A stretch of 45,831 bases of DNA. Origin: an uncultured Christensenellaceae bacterium. GTDB lineage: Bacteria > Bacillota > Clostridia > Christensenellales > Aristaeellaceae. The position numbers and the translations under genes are program-made. The stretch lies in the NCBI GenBank assembly GCA_905234985.1, contig CAJOJQ010000029.1, positions 1 through 45,831 on the forward strand, read 5' to 3'. Below the pieces are notes generated by a model that had not been told where the DNA came from, ran no database searches, and saw only the letters and a program-made list of their open reading frames with translations. Below are positions 35,121-43,263 of this stretch, piece after piece. The number at the start of each line of letters is the position of its first letter. The first letter of the stretch is position 1.

Positions 35121-35975
35121 CTACAATGTGTCCAGGTACTTAACGGCGCTCAGGGCGGCCACGTTGCCCTCCCCCGCCGCCTTGACGTACTGGTAGGGCG
35201 TGCCGGTGATGTCCCCGCAGGCGAACACGCCGGGGATGCTGGCCTCCATTTGCCGGTTCACCGCCACATGGCTGCCATCCGTTTCCAGGCCGGGCACCAG
35301 CTGGCCCGGGGCCACCGCTTCCCGCAGCACGAACGCGCCGTCCACAGTATACCCGTTTTCGGCGGTTTTGACCGCAACGCCGTCCTCCGTCTTTTCGATG
35401 CAGGTCACTTTTTCCCGGATCACGCGCACGGTTTCGGGCAGGGCGGTTTCTTCCTTGTAGACGGGGAAATACAGCACCTCGGCGCAGACCTCCGAAAGGA
35501 ACGCCGCTTCCGCTTCCTCCCGGGGGCTGTAGCCGATCACGGCGGCCCGCTTGCCCCGGTACAGGGGCGCGTCGCAGGTGGCGCAGTAGCTCACACCCCG
35601 GCCCAGCAGCTCTTCCTCGCCGGGCAAGGGCTTGCCCGCCACCACGCCGGTGGCTAAGATCACGGCGGAAGCCTCCAGCATATCCTCGCCGGACTGGAGG
35701 GCGAAGTAATCGCCCATGGCGTACACGGCGTTGATCCGCTTTTCGGTGATTGCTATGCCCATCTGGGCAAGATGCCCCTGGAAAGCCGCCGCCAGCTCCG
35801 CGCCGGACACGGCGGGAAAGCCGGGGTAATTCTGGATGCGGTGGGCCTTTTGCAGCTTTTCCGTCAGCTCCCTGCTGCCCAGCAGCAGCACCTTCTTGTT
35901 TCGGATGGTGGCCGTAATGGCGGCGGACACGCCCGCCGGGCCCGTGCCGATGATGGCGATATCGAACCGATCCAT
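35121..35975 (-). CDS. Thioredoxin reductase-like flavoprotein without a clear NADPH site
   Basis: This encodes 284 residues starting MDRFDIAIIGTGPAG. FAD binding is seen in GTGPAG (10-15), ATGVVAGKP (about 108) and GVFACGDITG near the C-terminus. The redox pair is Cys131/Cys134 in YCATC. The segment that should bind NADPH has IGYSPREEAEAAF (147-159) instead of G-x-G-x-x-A, and the HRRxxxR arginine motif is absent (YFPVYKEETALP). This matches ferredoxin-dependent flavin thioredoxin reductases (FFTR) of clostridia rather than canonical TrxB, so electrons probably come from ferredoxin. It heads the operon with trxA and the OhrR-like gene. Confidence 0.85.
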   Translation of the reverse strand: MDRFDIAIIGTGPAGVSAAITATIRNKKVLLLGSRELTEKLQKAHRIQNYPGFPAVSGAELAAAFQGHLAQMGIAITEKRINAVYAMGDYFALQSGEDMLEASAVILATGVVAGKPLPGEEELLGRGVSYCATCDAPLYRGKRAAVIGYSPREEAEAAFLSEVCAEVLYFPVYKEETALPETVRVIREKVTCIEKTEDGVAVKTAENGYTVDGAFVLREAVAPGQLVPGLETDGSHVAVNRQMEASIPGVFACGDITGTPYQYVKAAGEGNVAALSAVKYLDTL

Positions 35976-36019
35976 GGCAATCTCCCCCTCGCTTCCGCAA
36001 ATGTCTTTTATCAAATCTA

Positions 36020-36048
36020 ATTTTACACCACAAAAAGCTCCTTGTCAA
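36020..36048 (-). promoter_or_regulatory. Promoter of the thioredoxin operon
   Basis: On the minus strand TTGACA (36048-36043) and TAAAAT (36025-36020) with a 17-base spacer. Confidence 0.85.
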
Positions 36049-36105
36049 TCCTAAATTTTTACAATTCAGGCAACCGCTTACATAGCATGCGCAAAAAAAC
36101 AATTT

Positions 36106-36493
36106 TTATTTTCTCTCTGAAAAATCGTAGGCTTCCCGGAGCCAGCAAAGCAGTTCCTCGTCCAAGTCCTCAATCCCCCCGAATTACCAGATGGCATGTC
36201 CAGCGGCCAGGGTACGGCTCGGTTTGAACGGCGGCGCGGGGCGATTCCAGCGGGGATGGCAGGCTTAGCGTCAGCACCACGGAGCCTTCCGGCTGCTCCT
36301 GCTTCCGCCTGACGCGGGCGAAAGAAACGCATGCGAACACATGCCGGTGAAAAAAAGTGATCTGCGTTTTCTGCACCCGCTTTTGCGCCTGGGGGAACAG
36401 CGTAATAATCTTTTCCTCTAAGCAGAGATACAGCGGCAGCGAGGCAGGATGGCCAGCGAAAAACAACAGCGTATCTCCATCGGTTTCGCGCAT
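36106..36493 (-). pseudogene. DUF5655-like protein, frameshifted at a G6 run
   Basis: The start is ATG 36493 with AAGGGGAGAG upstream. KRVQKTQITFFHRHVFACVSF, followed by RVRRKQ and LPSPLESPR, then YPGRWTCHLVI, matches DUF5655-like small proteins of unknown function. The first frame stops just after a run of six G (plus-strand C6 at 36175-36180). If one G is removed the frame continues as IEDLDEELLCWLREAYDFSERK-like sequence to a TAA at 36106, which is the family ending. The length of 388 bases is one over 129 codons. This is either homopolymer sequencing error or slippage in the genome. Confidence 0.75.
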
Positions 36494-36702
36494 GATACTC
36501 TCCCCTTTTCTTCTCTTTTTTAGGCGGTGAATGAACCGCCGAACGCAACGTTTTTTGTATTTTATCATATCATCTGGATTTCCGCTATCCCGCCCGAGAA
36601 AATAATCGCCAAGCCGGAAAACAATCCCAGTTTCGTTTTCCTCCGCGCCGCATAAAATACATGCGGGATGGCTTTTGCCATTCTGAAAAGGAGGAAGCAG
36701 CC

Positions 36703-36960
36703 ATGAACATTCTTTTGTGGATCGTCCTGGGTGCGCTGGCCGGGTGGCTGGCGGGCCTGATCATGGGCGGTGAAAAACGGGGCATTTTAGGCAATGTGGT
36801 GCTGGGCGTCTTAGGCAGCATGGTGGGCGGTTTCGCCGCGTCGCTGCTGGGCCTGGGCGGCGTGGACGGCTTTAACGTGTACAGCCTGCTGATCGCTGTA
36901 GGCGGTGCGTGTCTGGTGCTGTGGATATCCGGGCTGGCGCGGCGCGCGGCGAGACGGTAA
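36703..36960 (+). CDS. GlsB/YeaQ/YmgE-family stress membrane protein
   Basis: This encodes 85 residues starting MNILLWIVLGALAGWLAG, with AAGGAGGAAG upstream. Three hydrophobic, glycine-rich segments and the IMGGEKRGILGNVVLGVLGS motif identify the transglycosylase-associated/YeaQ family, small inner-membrane proteins of unknown action often linked to stress. It is monocistronic with its own terminator. Confidence 0.88.
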   Translation: MNILLWIVLGALAGWLAGLIMGGEKRGILGNVVLGVLGSMVGGFAASLLGLGGVDGFNVYSLLIAVGGACLVLWISGLARRAARR

Positions 36961-36971
36961 GAGGCGGAAGG

Positions 36972-36998
36972 GGATGCGAGAAAGGTCGCATCCTTTTT
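36972..36998 (+). terminator. Terminator of the yeaQ-like gene
   Basis: GGATGCGA (36972-36979) and TCGCATCC (36986-36993) followed by six T. Confidence 0.9.
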
Positions 36999-37020
36999 TG
37001 ATTTCGTAAATCTGCAAGAA

Positions 37021-37168
37021 AGTTGAGAGTTAAGAGTTGAGAGTTGAGATTTATCTTGTTTTTCGCCTTTAGTCTGTCAATTCAACGTACAGAACGCATG
37101 CGCTAAATATATCTCAACTCTCCACTCTCAACTCTCCACTCTCAACTCTCCACTCTCAACTCTCCACT
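37021..37168. repeat. Second heptamer fold-back (AGTTGAG type)
   Basis: The left arm has four AGTTGAG units with AGTTAAG at position 2 (37021-37048). The right arm has eight complementary units alternating CTCAACT and CTCCACT (37113-37168). About 64 bases separate them. The plan (four left units, second varied, ~60-base centre, inverted right array) equals that of the element at 31692 although the heptamer differs. Confidence 0.85.
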
Positions 37169-37254
37169 CTGTATTAACCCATCCTTTTCCCGTCCCGCCG
37201 CGAACCCGCCGGGTTTCCTTCCTCCCGCGGGCAGAAAATGTCCCGTCGTGGGGC

Positions 37255-37283
37255 TGGACAAACCCGCCAAAGTTGGGTATAAT
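37255..37283 (+). promoter_or_regulatory. Promoter of gap
   Basis: TGGACA (37255-37260) and TATAAT (37278-37283) with a 17-base spacer. Confidence 0.75.
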
Positions 37284-37336
37284 AAGGCTTGGTGGAAAAT
37301 ACACCCTTACTTGACTGATTGAAGGAGGAGTTTCCC

Positions 37337-38404
37337 ATGGTGAAAGTTGCTATCAACGGTTTTGGCCGCATTGGCCGTCTGGCTTTCCGGCAGATGTTCG
37401 GTGCCGAAGGTTACGACGTCGTCGCCATCAACGACCTGACCAGCCCCGCGATGCTGGCGCACCTGCTCAAGTACGATACCGCCCAGAAGGGTTACTGCGG
37501 CGTGATCGGTGAAAACAAGCACACCGTTTCTTCCAAGGAACCCGTGTTTGAAGAAGACGGCAAAACCGTGAAGGTTCCCGGCTCCATCACCGTGGATGGC
37601 AAGGAAATCACCATCTATGCCGAGCCCAAGGCCGCTAACCTGCCCTGGAAAGCCCTGGATGTGGACGTGGTGCTGGAGTGCACCGGCTTCTACACCAGCA
37701 AGGCCAAGGCTCAGGCGCATATCGACGCTGGCGCCAAGAAGGTCGTTATCTCCGCTCCCGCGGGCAACGATCTGCCCACCATCGTGTTCAACGTGAACCA
37801 CGACACCCTGAAGCCCGAAGATACCATCATCTCCGCCGCTTCCTGCACCACCAACTGCCTGGCCCCCATGACCAAGGCCCTGAACGACACCTTCCCCATC
37901 GTGAGCGGCATCATGACCACTGTGCACGCCTACACCGGCGACCAGATGATCCTGGACGGCCCCCATCGGAAGGGCGACCTGCAGCGCGCTCGCGCTGGCG
38001 CGGCCAACATCGTGCCCAACAGCACCGGCGCCGCCAAGGCCATCGGCCTGGTCATCCCCTCTCTGAACGGCAAGCTGATCGGCTCCGCCCAGCGCGTGCC
38101 CGTGCCCACCGGCTCCACCACCATCCTGGTGGCTGTTGTCAAGGGCAAGGACATCACCAAGGACGCCATCAACGCCGCCATGAAGGCCCAGAGCAGCGAA
38201 TCCTTCGGCTACACCACCGAAAAGCTGGTGTCCAGCGACATCATCGGCATGACCTATGGCTCCCTGTTCGACGCCAACCAGACCATGGTGACCAAGATCG
38301 ACGACGACACCGCCCAGGTGCAGGTCGTGTCCTGGTATGACAACGAGAACAGCTACACCAGCCAGATGGTCCGCACCATCAAGTACTTCGCGGAACTCAA
38401 GTAA
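37337..38404 (+). CDS. gap: Glyceraldehyde-3-phosphate dehydrogenase
   Basis: This encodes 355 residues with GAAGGAGGAG upstream. [14 protein letters not shown] binds NAD; the active-site cysteine is in [12 protein letters not shown] (about residue 173) and the catalytic histidine in [16 protein letters not shown]. It converts glyceraldehyde-3-phosphate and phosphate to 1,3-bisphosphoglycerate in glycolysis. It is about 20 residues longer than the usual 335. The other glycolytic genes (pgk, tpi) are not adjacent, so it is expressed alone. Codon use is strongly biased, as expected for a highly expressed gene. Confidence 0.97.
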   Translation: MVKVAINGFGRIGRLAFRQMFGAEGYDVVAINDLTSPAMLAHLLKYDTAQKGYCGVIGENKHTVSSKEPVFEEDGKTVKVPGSITVDGKEITIYAEPKAANLPWKALDVDVVLECTGFYTSKAKAQAHIDAGAKKVVISAPAGNDLPTIVFNVNHDTLKPEDTIISAASCTTNCLAPMTKALNDTFPIVSGIMTTVHAYTGDQMILDGPHRKGDLQRARAGAANIVPNSTGAAKAIGLVIPSLNGKLIGSAQRVPVPTGSTTILVAVVKGKDITKDAINAAMKAQSSESFGYTTEKLVSSDIIGMTYGSLFDANQTMVTKIDDDTAQVQVVSWYDNENSYTSQMVRTIKYFAELK

Positions 38405-38439
38405 TTACTCGATCCGTATTCGCGAAAACGTAAAACTCT

Positions 38440-38486
38440 GCCCCTCTTTCCGGCGTTGGATCCCTTTCCGACGGGGAAAGGGGGGC
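38440..38486 (+). terminator. Hairpin after gap, alternative pairings
   Basis: GGAAAGGGGGGC (38475-38486) can pair with GCCCCTCTTTCC (38440-38451, one mismatch), or its first eight bases can pair with CCCTTTCC (38462-38469). There is no good T-run. The mutually exclusive arms could be a weak terminator or a switch ahead of the secreted gene at 38541. Confidence 0.4.
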
Positions 38487-38540
38487 TTACTTTATTAGGC
38501 GTGCTGCGCCTGATCTCATCCGGAAAGAGAGGGACCATTG

Positions 38541-39029
38541 ATGAAAAAACTGTTGCTGCTCGTGCTTGCCCTGTGCATGGTCACTCTGCCCGCGCTCAGC
38601 GAGTCTGTGGACGCCGTCACCTCCGCGTCCGTGGCGGACTTCTACGGCTCCGCCGCCCTGACCGGCGACGATCTGATGAACTCCATCAACGCCTATAACG
38701 GGTTCTTTGCCATCGCCTCCGTGAACGCGGACGGCACGCCTAACGTGGGCTTCTACATTTACAGCATGGTCAAGCTGGACGACGAATATTACCTCCAGCT
38801 GGGCCTTGCTCCGAACCAGACCACGGCCAACATTGAAAACGGCAGTGCGCTGATGGCCATCTACGCGGCCGTGCCCGCCGGTGAAGGCGCGATGCCCTAT
38901 GCCACCGCCGGCGCCAGGATGGCGCTGGAAAAGGTGACCGACGAAGCGCTGATCGAGGTCCTGAAGGCCATTGCGCCTCAGCAGACCGCAATGTTCTACA
39001 AGGTCGTCGGTGTGCGTCCCCTGGGCTGA
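38541..39029 (+). CDS. Secreted protein with a PNPOx-like split-barrel domain
   Basis: This encodes 162 residues starting MKKLLLLVLALCMVTLPALS, a clear signal peptide cleaved near residue 20. The body (GFFAIASVNADGTPNVGFYIYS, MVKLDDEYYLQLGLAPNQTTA and NIENGSALMAIYAAV) resembles the pyridoxamine-phosphate-oxidase-like split barrel that binds flavins. An exported member is unusual because these proteins are normally cytoplasmic. GAGAGGGACC precedes the ATG. The role is unknown. Confidence 0.7.
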   Translation: MKKLLLLVLALCMVTLPALSESVDAVTSASVADFYGSAALTGDDLMNSINAYNGFFAIASVNADGTPNVGFYIYSMVKLDDEYYLQLGLAPNQTTANIENGSALMAIYAAVPAGEGAMPYATAGARMALEKVTDEALIEVLKAIAPQQTAMFYKVVGVRPLG

Positions 39030-39349
39030 TGCAAGAGCCGTTAATGCGGACCGGCGTTGCTGTACGATAACGAAACGGCTTCATATCCAGCCCCAGAGCA
39101 TGAAAAATGCTGTCGGACACGGGCGAGCAGGGAAGCGGAATGACCTGCCCGGTACGATGACCATTTACCCCACTTCCCACCGGTAAAACGGGATGGAAAG
39201 TGGGGTTTTTGTACGCTCATGTCGGAAGCCATTGCAAGCAATTTTCAAAATTTGCGTGACATTCCCTGCCGATAAGCTGAAATACGCATGGATTTTCACA
39301 CGGATCAGCGCTTTTTCCTCTGAAATTGCATGCTATCGCTAAAATGGTA
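39030..39349. other. Intergenic region, 320 bases
   Basis: No gene is supported here. It contains the terminator at 39168-39210 and otherwise only low-information sequence; a GCAATTTTCAAAATTTGC near-palindrome lies at about 39238-39255. Confidence 0.4.
39168..39210 (+). terminator. Terminator downstream of the secreted split-barrel gene
   Basis: CCCCACTT-CCA pairs with TGG-AAGTGGGG, then TTTTT. It lies 140 bases after the stop codon, so the transcript has a long 3' part. Confidence 0.8.
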
Positions 39350-39760
39350 TCATTCCTCCAGCGGTTTCAGCCTTTCGATCAGTATTTCCAGCTTTTTGAT
39401 GTTAAAGCCCAGTTCCTCCCGCCAGTCTGCTTCCTCGTTCGCGTCAAAGAGGGAATAAAACGTATCTCGGGTGTCTTCCAGGGCGGCCAGGATCGTGCCG
39501 ATTTCGCCCTTTTCCAATGTTACAGCCACCGTCTCCTGACGGTGGTCTTTTTGATATTCCTGCCAATCCAATCCGATTCGGACGATGCGCCTCATGGCGC
39601 GGCGCACCTCCGCGGGGGTCATTTCCATTTGCCGGGCCACCTCATCTGCCGGCCATTCCAAATCCACATAGTATTCCATCAGCCGCCGCTGCCGGGGCGT
39701 CAGCAGCGTTTCCCGGATGGCGTCCAGTTTCATACTTGCCAGCACTGCGCGCAAATCCAT
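39350..39760 (-). CDS. HTH-containing protein of unknown function
   Basis: This encodes 136 residues with AGGGAGAG upstream. Residues 19-65 (LLTPRQRRLMEYYVDLEW, then PADEVARQMEMTPAEVRRAMRR) look like a sigma-70 region-4 or RNA-polymerase-sigma-like helix-turn-helix. The C-terminal half is helical, charged and leucine-rich (GTILAALEDTRDTFYSL, LGFNIKKLEILIERLKPLEE), possibly a coiled coil. It is divergent from the XRE gene at 39916, and its promoter spacer contains a perfect palindrome. A role as regulator or anti-sigma-like partner is possible; function is unknown. Confidence 0.65.
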   Translation of the reverse strand: MDLRAVLASMKLDAIRETLLTPRQRRLMEYYVDLEWPADEVARQMEMTPAEVRRAMRRIVRIGLDWQEYQKDHRQETVAVTLEKGEIGTILAALEDTRDTFYSLFDANEEADWREELGFNIKKLEILIERLKPLEE

Positions 39761-39815
39761 TTTTCTCTCTCCCTTGCTTTCTTTTCCCTCGTTCTACTGT
39801 GCAATTGCGTTTAAT

Positions 39816-39844
39816 ATTATATATTAGCTTAATTTATTAAGCAA
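39816..39844 (-). promoter_or_regulatory. Promoter with palindromic operator opposite the second XRE gene
   Basis: On the minus strand TTGCTT (39844-39839) and TATAAT (39821-39816) with a 17-base spacer. The palindrome GCTTAATTTATTAAGC (39827-39842) fills the spacer and -35. It is the likely binding site of the divergent XRE protein. Confidence 0.7.
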
Positions 39845-39915
39845 TAGCATTTTAAATTATGCTGATGATGATTTGCGTTTTTCGTACAATACAATCAGGC
39901 GAAAGGAGGGGAAGC

Positions 39916-40176
39916 GTGTTGGCAACAGTTAAGAAATTTGAAAATCGAGATCGAATGCTTGAACTTGGTTTGGTCATTGGGACGATGAGAAGATCGCAGG
40001 GCATGTCTCAGGAGCAGCTTGCAGAACGAGCGGGCATCAGTCGTTCTTTCCTGAGTATAATTGAAGCGCCAAACATGGTCACCTCCTTTTCAGTAGAGGT
40101 TCTTTTCAGCATCGCCGACGCGCTGAACATCCGCCCCGGCGACCTGCTGAATACCACCCTGTTGGAAACAAAATAA
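39916..40176 (+). CDS. XRE-family HTH transcriptional regulator
   Basis: This encodes 86 residues from a GTG with AGGAGGGGAAG upstream. The helix-turn-helix is at about 22-58 (MSQEQLAERAGISRSFLSIIE). It has no effector domain. The EAPNM and SVEVLFSIADALNI ending is shared with the regulator at 1782 (EAPGM, SLELLFNIATVLEI), so the two are paralogues. It lies divergent from the HTH-containing gene at 39350, which has a palindrome in its promoter. Confidence 0.85.
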   Translation: MLATVKKFENRDRMLELGLVIGTMRRSQGMSQEQLAERAGISRSFLSIIEAPNMVTSFSVEVLFSIADALNIRPGDLLNTTLLETK

Positions 40177-40195
40177 GCCATAGCTTAGATGGAAT

Positions 40196-40214
40196 ACAGG
40201 GGACGGCTCTCTGT
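40196..40214 (+). repeat. REP-like motif
   Basis: ACAGGGGACGGCTCTCTGT resembles the widespread clostridial repeat GGGGACGGTTCTCTGT with ACAG/CTGT ends. It occurs once here, between the XRE gene and the terminator. Confidence 0.4.
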
Positions 40215-40245
40215 GTTCTGCCGCAAGCGCATATTTTCAGCACGA

Positions 40246-40290
40246 AAAGCTGCCCTTTCCCGCGCGCGCACGTTGGGAAAGGGCTTTTTG
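40246..40290 (+). terminator. Terminator of the XRE gene
   Basis: GCCCTTTCCC (40252-40261) and GGGAAAGGGC (40275-40284) with a TTTTT tail; outer AAAAG and CTTTT arms extend the stem. Confidence 0.85.
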
Positions 40291-40305
40291 CTGCTGAAAT
40301 CGTCA

Positions 40306-40334
40306 TTGAATTTCATGGAACGATCCGGTATAAT
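40306..40334 (+). promoter_or_regulatory. Promoter of the CotH gene
   Basis: TTGAAT (40306-40311) and TATAAT (40329-40334) with a 17-base spacer. Confidence 0.75.
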
Positions 40335-40425
40335 AAAAATTGGAAAAAGGGAAAACAGACTGGAAAAGTGATTGCCCGAAGCTCGCTCCCGTGTTTCCCA
40401 AAATCCGAAAAGGAGTAAACCGACC

Positions 40426-42261
40426 ATGAAAACCCGCATGTATTTCATTCTTTCTTTGTTGGCAGCGCTGCTGTTCCTATTCGCCCTTCCGGCCCTGGCG
40501 GAAGAAACGCGGGAAGAAAACCCGCTGCCCCGGGTTTCTTTGGTCAGCGCGGGGGAACCGGGGATCCTGTCGCTGAACGAGAAATCCGCGGAGCGCATGG
40601 CAACGCTGACCTATCAGGATCAGGAAAAAACCTTCACCTGGCCTGTGACGGTCAAACTGCAGGGAACCTCAACCCTGGATTATGGCAAAAAGAACTACAC
40701 CATCAAATTTTATTCCGACAGCACCTATGCCAAAAAGCAGAAAGTGACCGTGTATGACGCTTGGGGCGCCCATGCCAAGTACTGCCTGAAAGCCAACTAC
40801 CAGGACAGCACCCAGGCCCGCAATGTGGTGGCCGCCCGGCTGGCGGGCGACATGAACAAGCCCTATAACATCTTCCCGGACGCGCCCAACGGCGGCTTAG
40901 TGGACGGCTTTCCGGTGGAGGTTTTTATCGACGGGGAATATTGGGGGCTGTATACCTTCAATATCCCCAAGGGCGACTGGATGTTCGGCATGAGCGGCAA
41001 AAACGAAAACCATTTGGTGATGGAAGCGGATAACCTGTATTCCGATTCCATTCAGTTCAGGCAGGAAGCCTCCACCGTACTGGATCAGGATTGGACGCTG
41101 GCGGTGGGTCCGGACGAATCGGCGGAGGAAATCGCCGGGGCGTATGAAAAGCTGAACCGGGTGATCCGCTTTGTGATGAACAGCACGGACGAGGAATTCC
41201 GCGCGCGTTTTTCCGAATACCTGAATTTGGACGCCTGCCTGAATTATTACTGCTTCGCCTATTACGTGAACGCCTCCGACAATATGGCGAAAAATCTGCT
41301 GCTGGCAACCCTGGACGGACAAGTCTGGTATCCCAGCCTGTACGACCTGGACACTGCCTTCGGCCTGTACTTCAACGGGGAGGGCCTATACACGCCCCTC
41401 AACCGGATCGAATACTTCCAGGGCGGGAATAGCCTGCTTTGGACGCGCTTTTCCGCGCTTTTTCCCCGGGAATTGCACGAACGTTACTTTGAATTGCGGA
41501 AAAGCGTGCTGAATGAAGCGTACATCATGGGCCTGTTTGAGGCTTTCAGCGCGCAAATTCCCGCCTCCGCCTGGGCGCGGGAAAGAGAAAAATGGCCCGG
41601 CGCGCCGGGCCGGGAATACGGGCTGGACAGCATACGGGAGCATATTCAGGCCCGGGAGGGGTTCGTGGACGGCGTCTTTTCCTCCATGTATCACCCCGAG
41701 ACGGCCTCTGACGATCCCCGGCTGATTTTCCAGCTGGAAGCGCCCTATCAGGGCCGTCCCAACGGCTACTGGGATACTGGCCTCCGGCTGTATGACGGCG
41801 ATCAGGATTTCACCATCCTGCTGAAAATCCGAACCGGGCAGCAGGAGCAATCATCCAAAGTGATCCTTTCCAACAACAATAACGACTTGAACGGTCTGCT
41901 GGTGCAGTGTTCAGGCGACGGCACGGACGCTTACACCATATTCTTCGCCGGAGCGCATACCTATGAAGCGGTTTACGCTTTGGACAAAGACGACTGCGCG
42001 TATGTGACCATCCGGAAGCAGGGCGACGAATATACCTTCTTTGGCAAAACGGTGACGGATTACCGCCAGTTCGTCAGCCCCCTGAACAGCAAAGTGGACA
42101 GCACGCTGCTGCTGGGCGGCCAGTACCACCTGCACAGCGACGGCGCCTGGTCCGCAGTCAATAACTATACCGGCGTTTTAGAGCAATGCCGGGTGTACAG
42201 TGAAGCCCTTTCCACGGAGGAGATCGAGGCAATCATGGGCGAAATGAAAAGCGCGAAATAG
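40426..42261 (+). CDS. Secreted CotH-family kinase with C-terminal LamG-like domain
   Basis: This encodes 611 residues with AAAAGGAG upstream. The signal peptide covers about residues 1-26 (MYFILSLLAALLFLFALPALA). The CotH domain (about 30-390) has VKLQGTSTLDYGKKNYTIKF, KYCLKANYQDSTQARN and the metal-site motif LYDLDTAFGLYFNG. The C-terminal 180 residues look like a concanavalin/LamG beta sandwich (DQDFTILLKIRTGQ, ending VLEQCRVYSEALSTEEIEAI). CotH kinases phosphorylate secreted proteins; in Clostridia, exported members often sit with cell-surface or cellulosome-type proteins. It has its own promoter; the substrate is unknown. Confidence 0.9.
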   Translation: MKTRMYFILSLLAALLFLFALPALAEETREENPLPRVSLVSAGEPGILSLNEKSAERMATLTYQDQEKTFTWPVTVKLQGTSTLDYGKKNYTIKFYSDSTYAKKQKVTVYDAWGAHAKYCLKANYQDSTQARNVVAARLAGDMNKPYNIFPDAPNGGLVDGFPVEVFIDGEYWGLYTFNIPKGDWMFGMSGKNENHLVMEADNLYSDSIQFRQEASTVLDQDWTLAVGPDESAEEIAGAYEKLNRVIRFVMNSTDEEFRARFSEYLNLDACLNYYCFAYYVNASDNMAKNLLLATLDGQVWYPSLYDLDTAFGLYFNGEGLYTPLNRIEYFQGGNSLLWTRFSALFPRELHERYFELRKSVLNEAYIMGLFEAFSAQIPASAWAREREKWPGAPGREYGLDSIREHIQAREGFVDGVFSSMYHPETASDDPRLIFQLEAPYQGRPNGYWDTGLRLYDGDQDFTILLKIRTGQQEQSSKVILSNNNNDLNGLLVQCSGDGTDAYTIFFAGAHTYEAVYALDKDDCAYVTIRKQGDEYTFFGKTVTDYRQFVSPLNSKVDSTLLLGGQYHLHSDGAWSAVNNYTGVLEQCRVYSEALSTEEIEAIMGEMKSAK

Positions 42262-42266
42262 AGAAC

Positions 42267-42302
42267 ACGGGGGATGGTTATGTGAAAACCTCCCCCGCGT
42301 TT
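42267..42302 (+). terminator. Hairpin terminator after the CotH gene
   Basis: CGGGGGA-GGTT pairs with AACC-TCCCCCG; the T-run is interrupted (GCGTTTCC). Confidence 0.6.
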
Positions 42303-42370
42303 CCTGGTTGATGAATGATATCGTTGCTCAAACGCAATCCTTCCTGTCGGCTTGTTCCGCCGCGCTCACC

Positions 42371-42763
42371 CTACATCATGGCCACAACGGCGGTGATCAC
42401 GGAGACCGCGCCGAACAGCACGCCCAGCGCGCCTAAGATCCTGCCGTTTTCCTTCCTGCGGTTGCACAGAACCAGCCCGATGACGGATACGATGACGCCG
42501 CCCAATCCCACCAGGCCAAAATAATTGAACACCAGGGAGATCAGGGAAATCACCAGGCCCAGGATGCACAGCAGGTTATACTGGGCCTTGTGAATGGGCG
42601 ATTGGTTGACCGGCTGCGCGTAACCGGCGTTCACCGGCGCCGTCGGCGCGGGGATGGCGTTTGCTGTTTTGGGTTCCTGCGCCGTTCCGTCCTGCTTTGT
42701 GCCGCACGCGGGGCAGAACACAGAATCATCGGGAATTTCCTTACCGCACTTAAAACAATACAT
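42371..42763 (-). CDS. Zinc-ribbon membrane protein
   Basis: This encodes 130 residues with AGGGAGCG upstream. The N-terminal zinc ribbon is YCFKCGKEIPDDSVFCPACG (C-x2-C then C-x2-C). A proline/alanine-rich linker (about 27-60) is followed by two membrane segments (NLLCILGLVISLISLVFNY, VGLGGVIVSVIGLVLC) and a third (ILGALGVLFGAVSVITAVVA). It pairs with the zinc-ribbon protein upstream at 43172 (16-base gap). The family is common in Firmicutes but its role is unknown. Confidence 0.8.
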   Translation of the reverse strand: MYCFKCGKEIPDDSVFCPACGTKQDGTAQEPKTANAIPAPTAPVNAGYAQPVNQSPIHKAQYNLLCILGLVISLISLVFNYFGLVGLGGVIVSVIGLVLCNRRKENGRILGALGVLFGAVSVITAVVAMM

Positions 42764-42779
42764 TGCTGCGCTCCCTTCC

Positions 42780-43172
42780 TTACCGCTCACTTGTGACGCG
42801 GAAAACGTAATTGACCATCAGGCTGCCCGTGATCCTGTTCCATTTCAGATGCACCTCCAGGTCCCGCTGCACCGTCAGGTCGATCACTTTATTGCGGATG
42901 CCGCACTTGAAAACCACGTTGTGAATTCCCTCGGCCATGGGCACGCGAATGCTCTGCCCGTTATCAATATGGTACTCGTCCCTGTCGTCCACCACGATTT
43001 TCACCGCGGGGTTGATGGCGAACCACTGGTTTTCGCGGGTGAAGGTGACGGTAAACCGATTTGCTCCCCCGGTCGCCGCGCCGGTTGACGAAGCGGCGCT
43101 TACCTGATGACCGCATTTGGGGCAGAAGACCGCCCCGGGGTTCAGTTCATTTCCGCACTGATTGCAAAACAT
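42780..43172 (-). CDS. Zinc-ribbon protein with beta-sandwich-like domain
   Basis: This encodes 130 residues with GGGAGGGGCG upstream. The N-terminal zinc ribbon is FCNQCGNELNPGAVFCPKCG. A short SAASSTGAATGG linker leads to a beta-rich domain (VTFTREN, AVKIVVDDRDEYHI, NVVFKCGI). It has no membrane segment. It is likely a cytoplasmic partner of the downstream zinc-ribbon membrane protein. Its own promoter carries a GTTAGT-N4-ACTAAC inverted repeat. Confidence 0.75.
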   Translation of the reverse strand: MFCNQCGNELNPGAVFCPKCGHQVSAASSTGAATGGANRFTVTFTRENQWFAINPAVKIVVDDRDEYHIDNGQSIRVPMAEGIHNVVFKCGIRNKVIDLTVQRDLEVHLKWNRITGSLMVNYVFRVTSER

Positions 43173-43263
43173 GATCGCCCCTCCCTTTCAATGAAACGGC
43201 CTTCCATGAAGCCCGCTGCCGATCTTTTATATGCCGCCGCACGTTCGCTGCTTTCCGAAAAAT

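Noticed and set aside
37021..37168. Possible CRISPR array
   Set aside because: The units are 7 bases long and contiguous, with no 25-40-base unique spacers and no cas genes.
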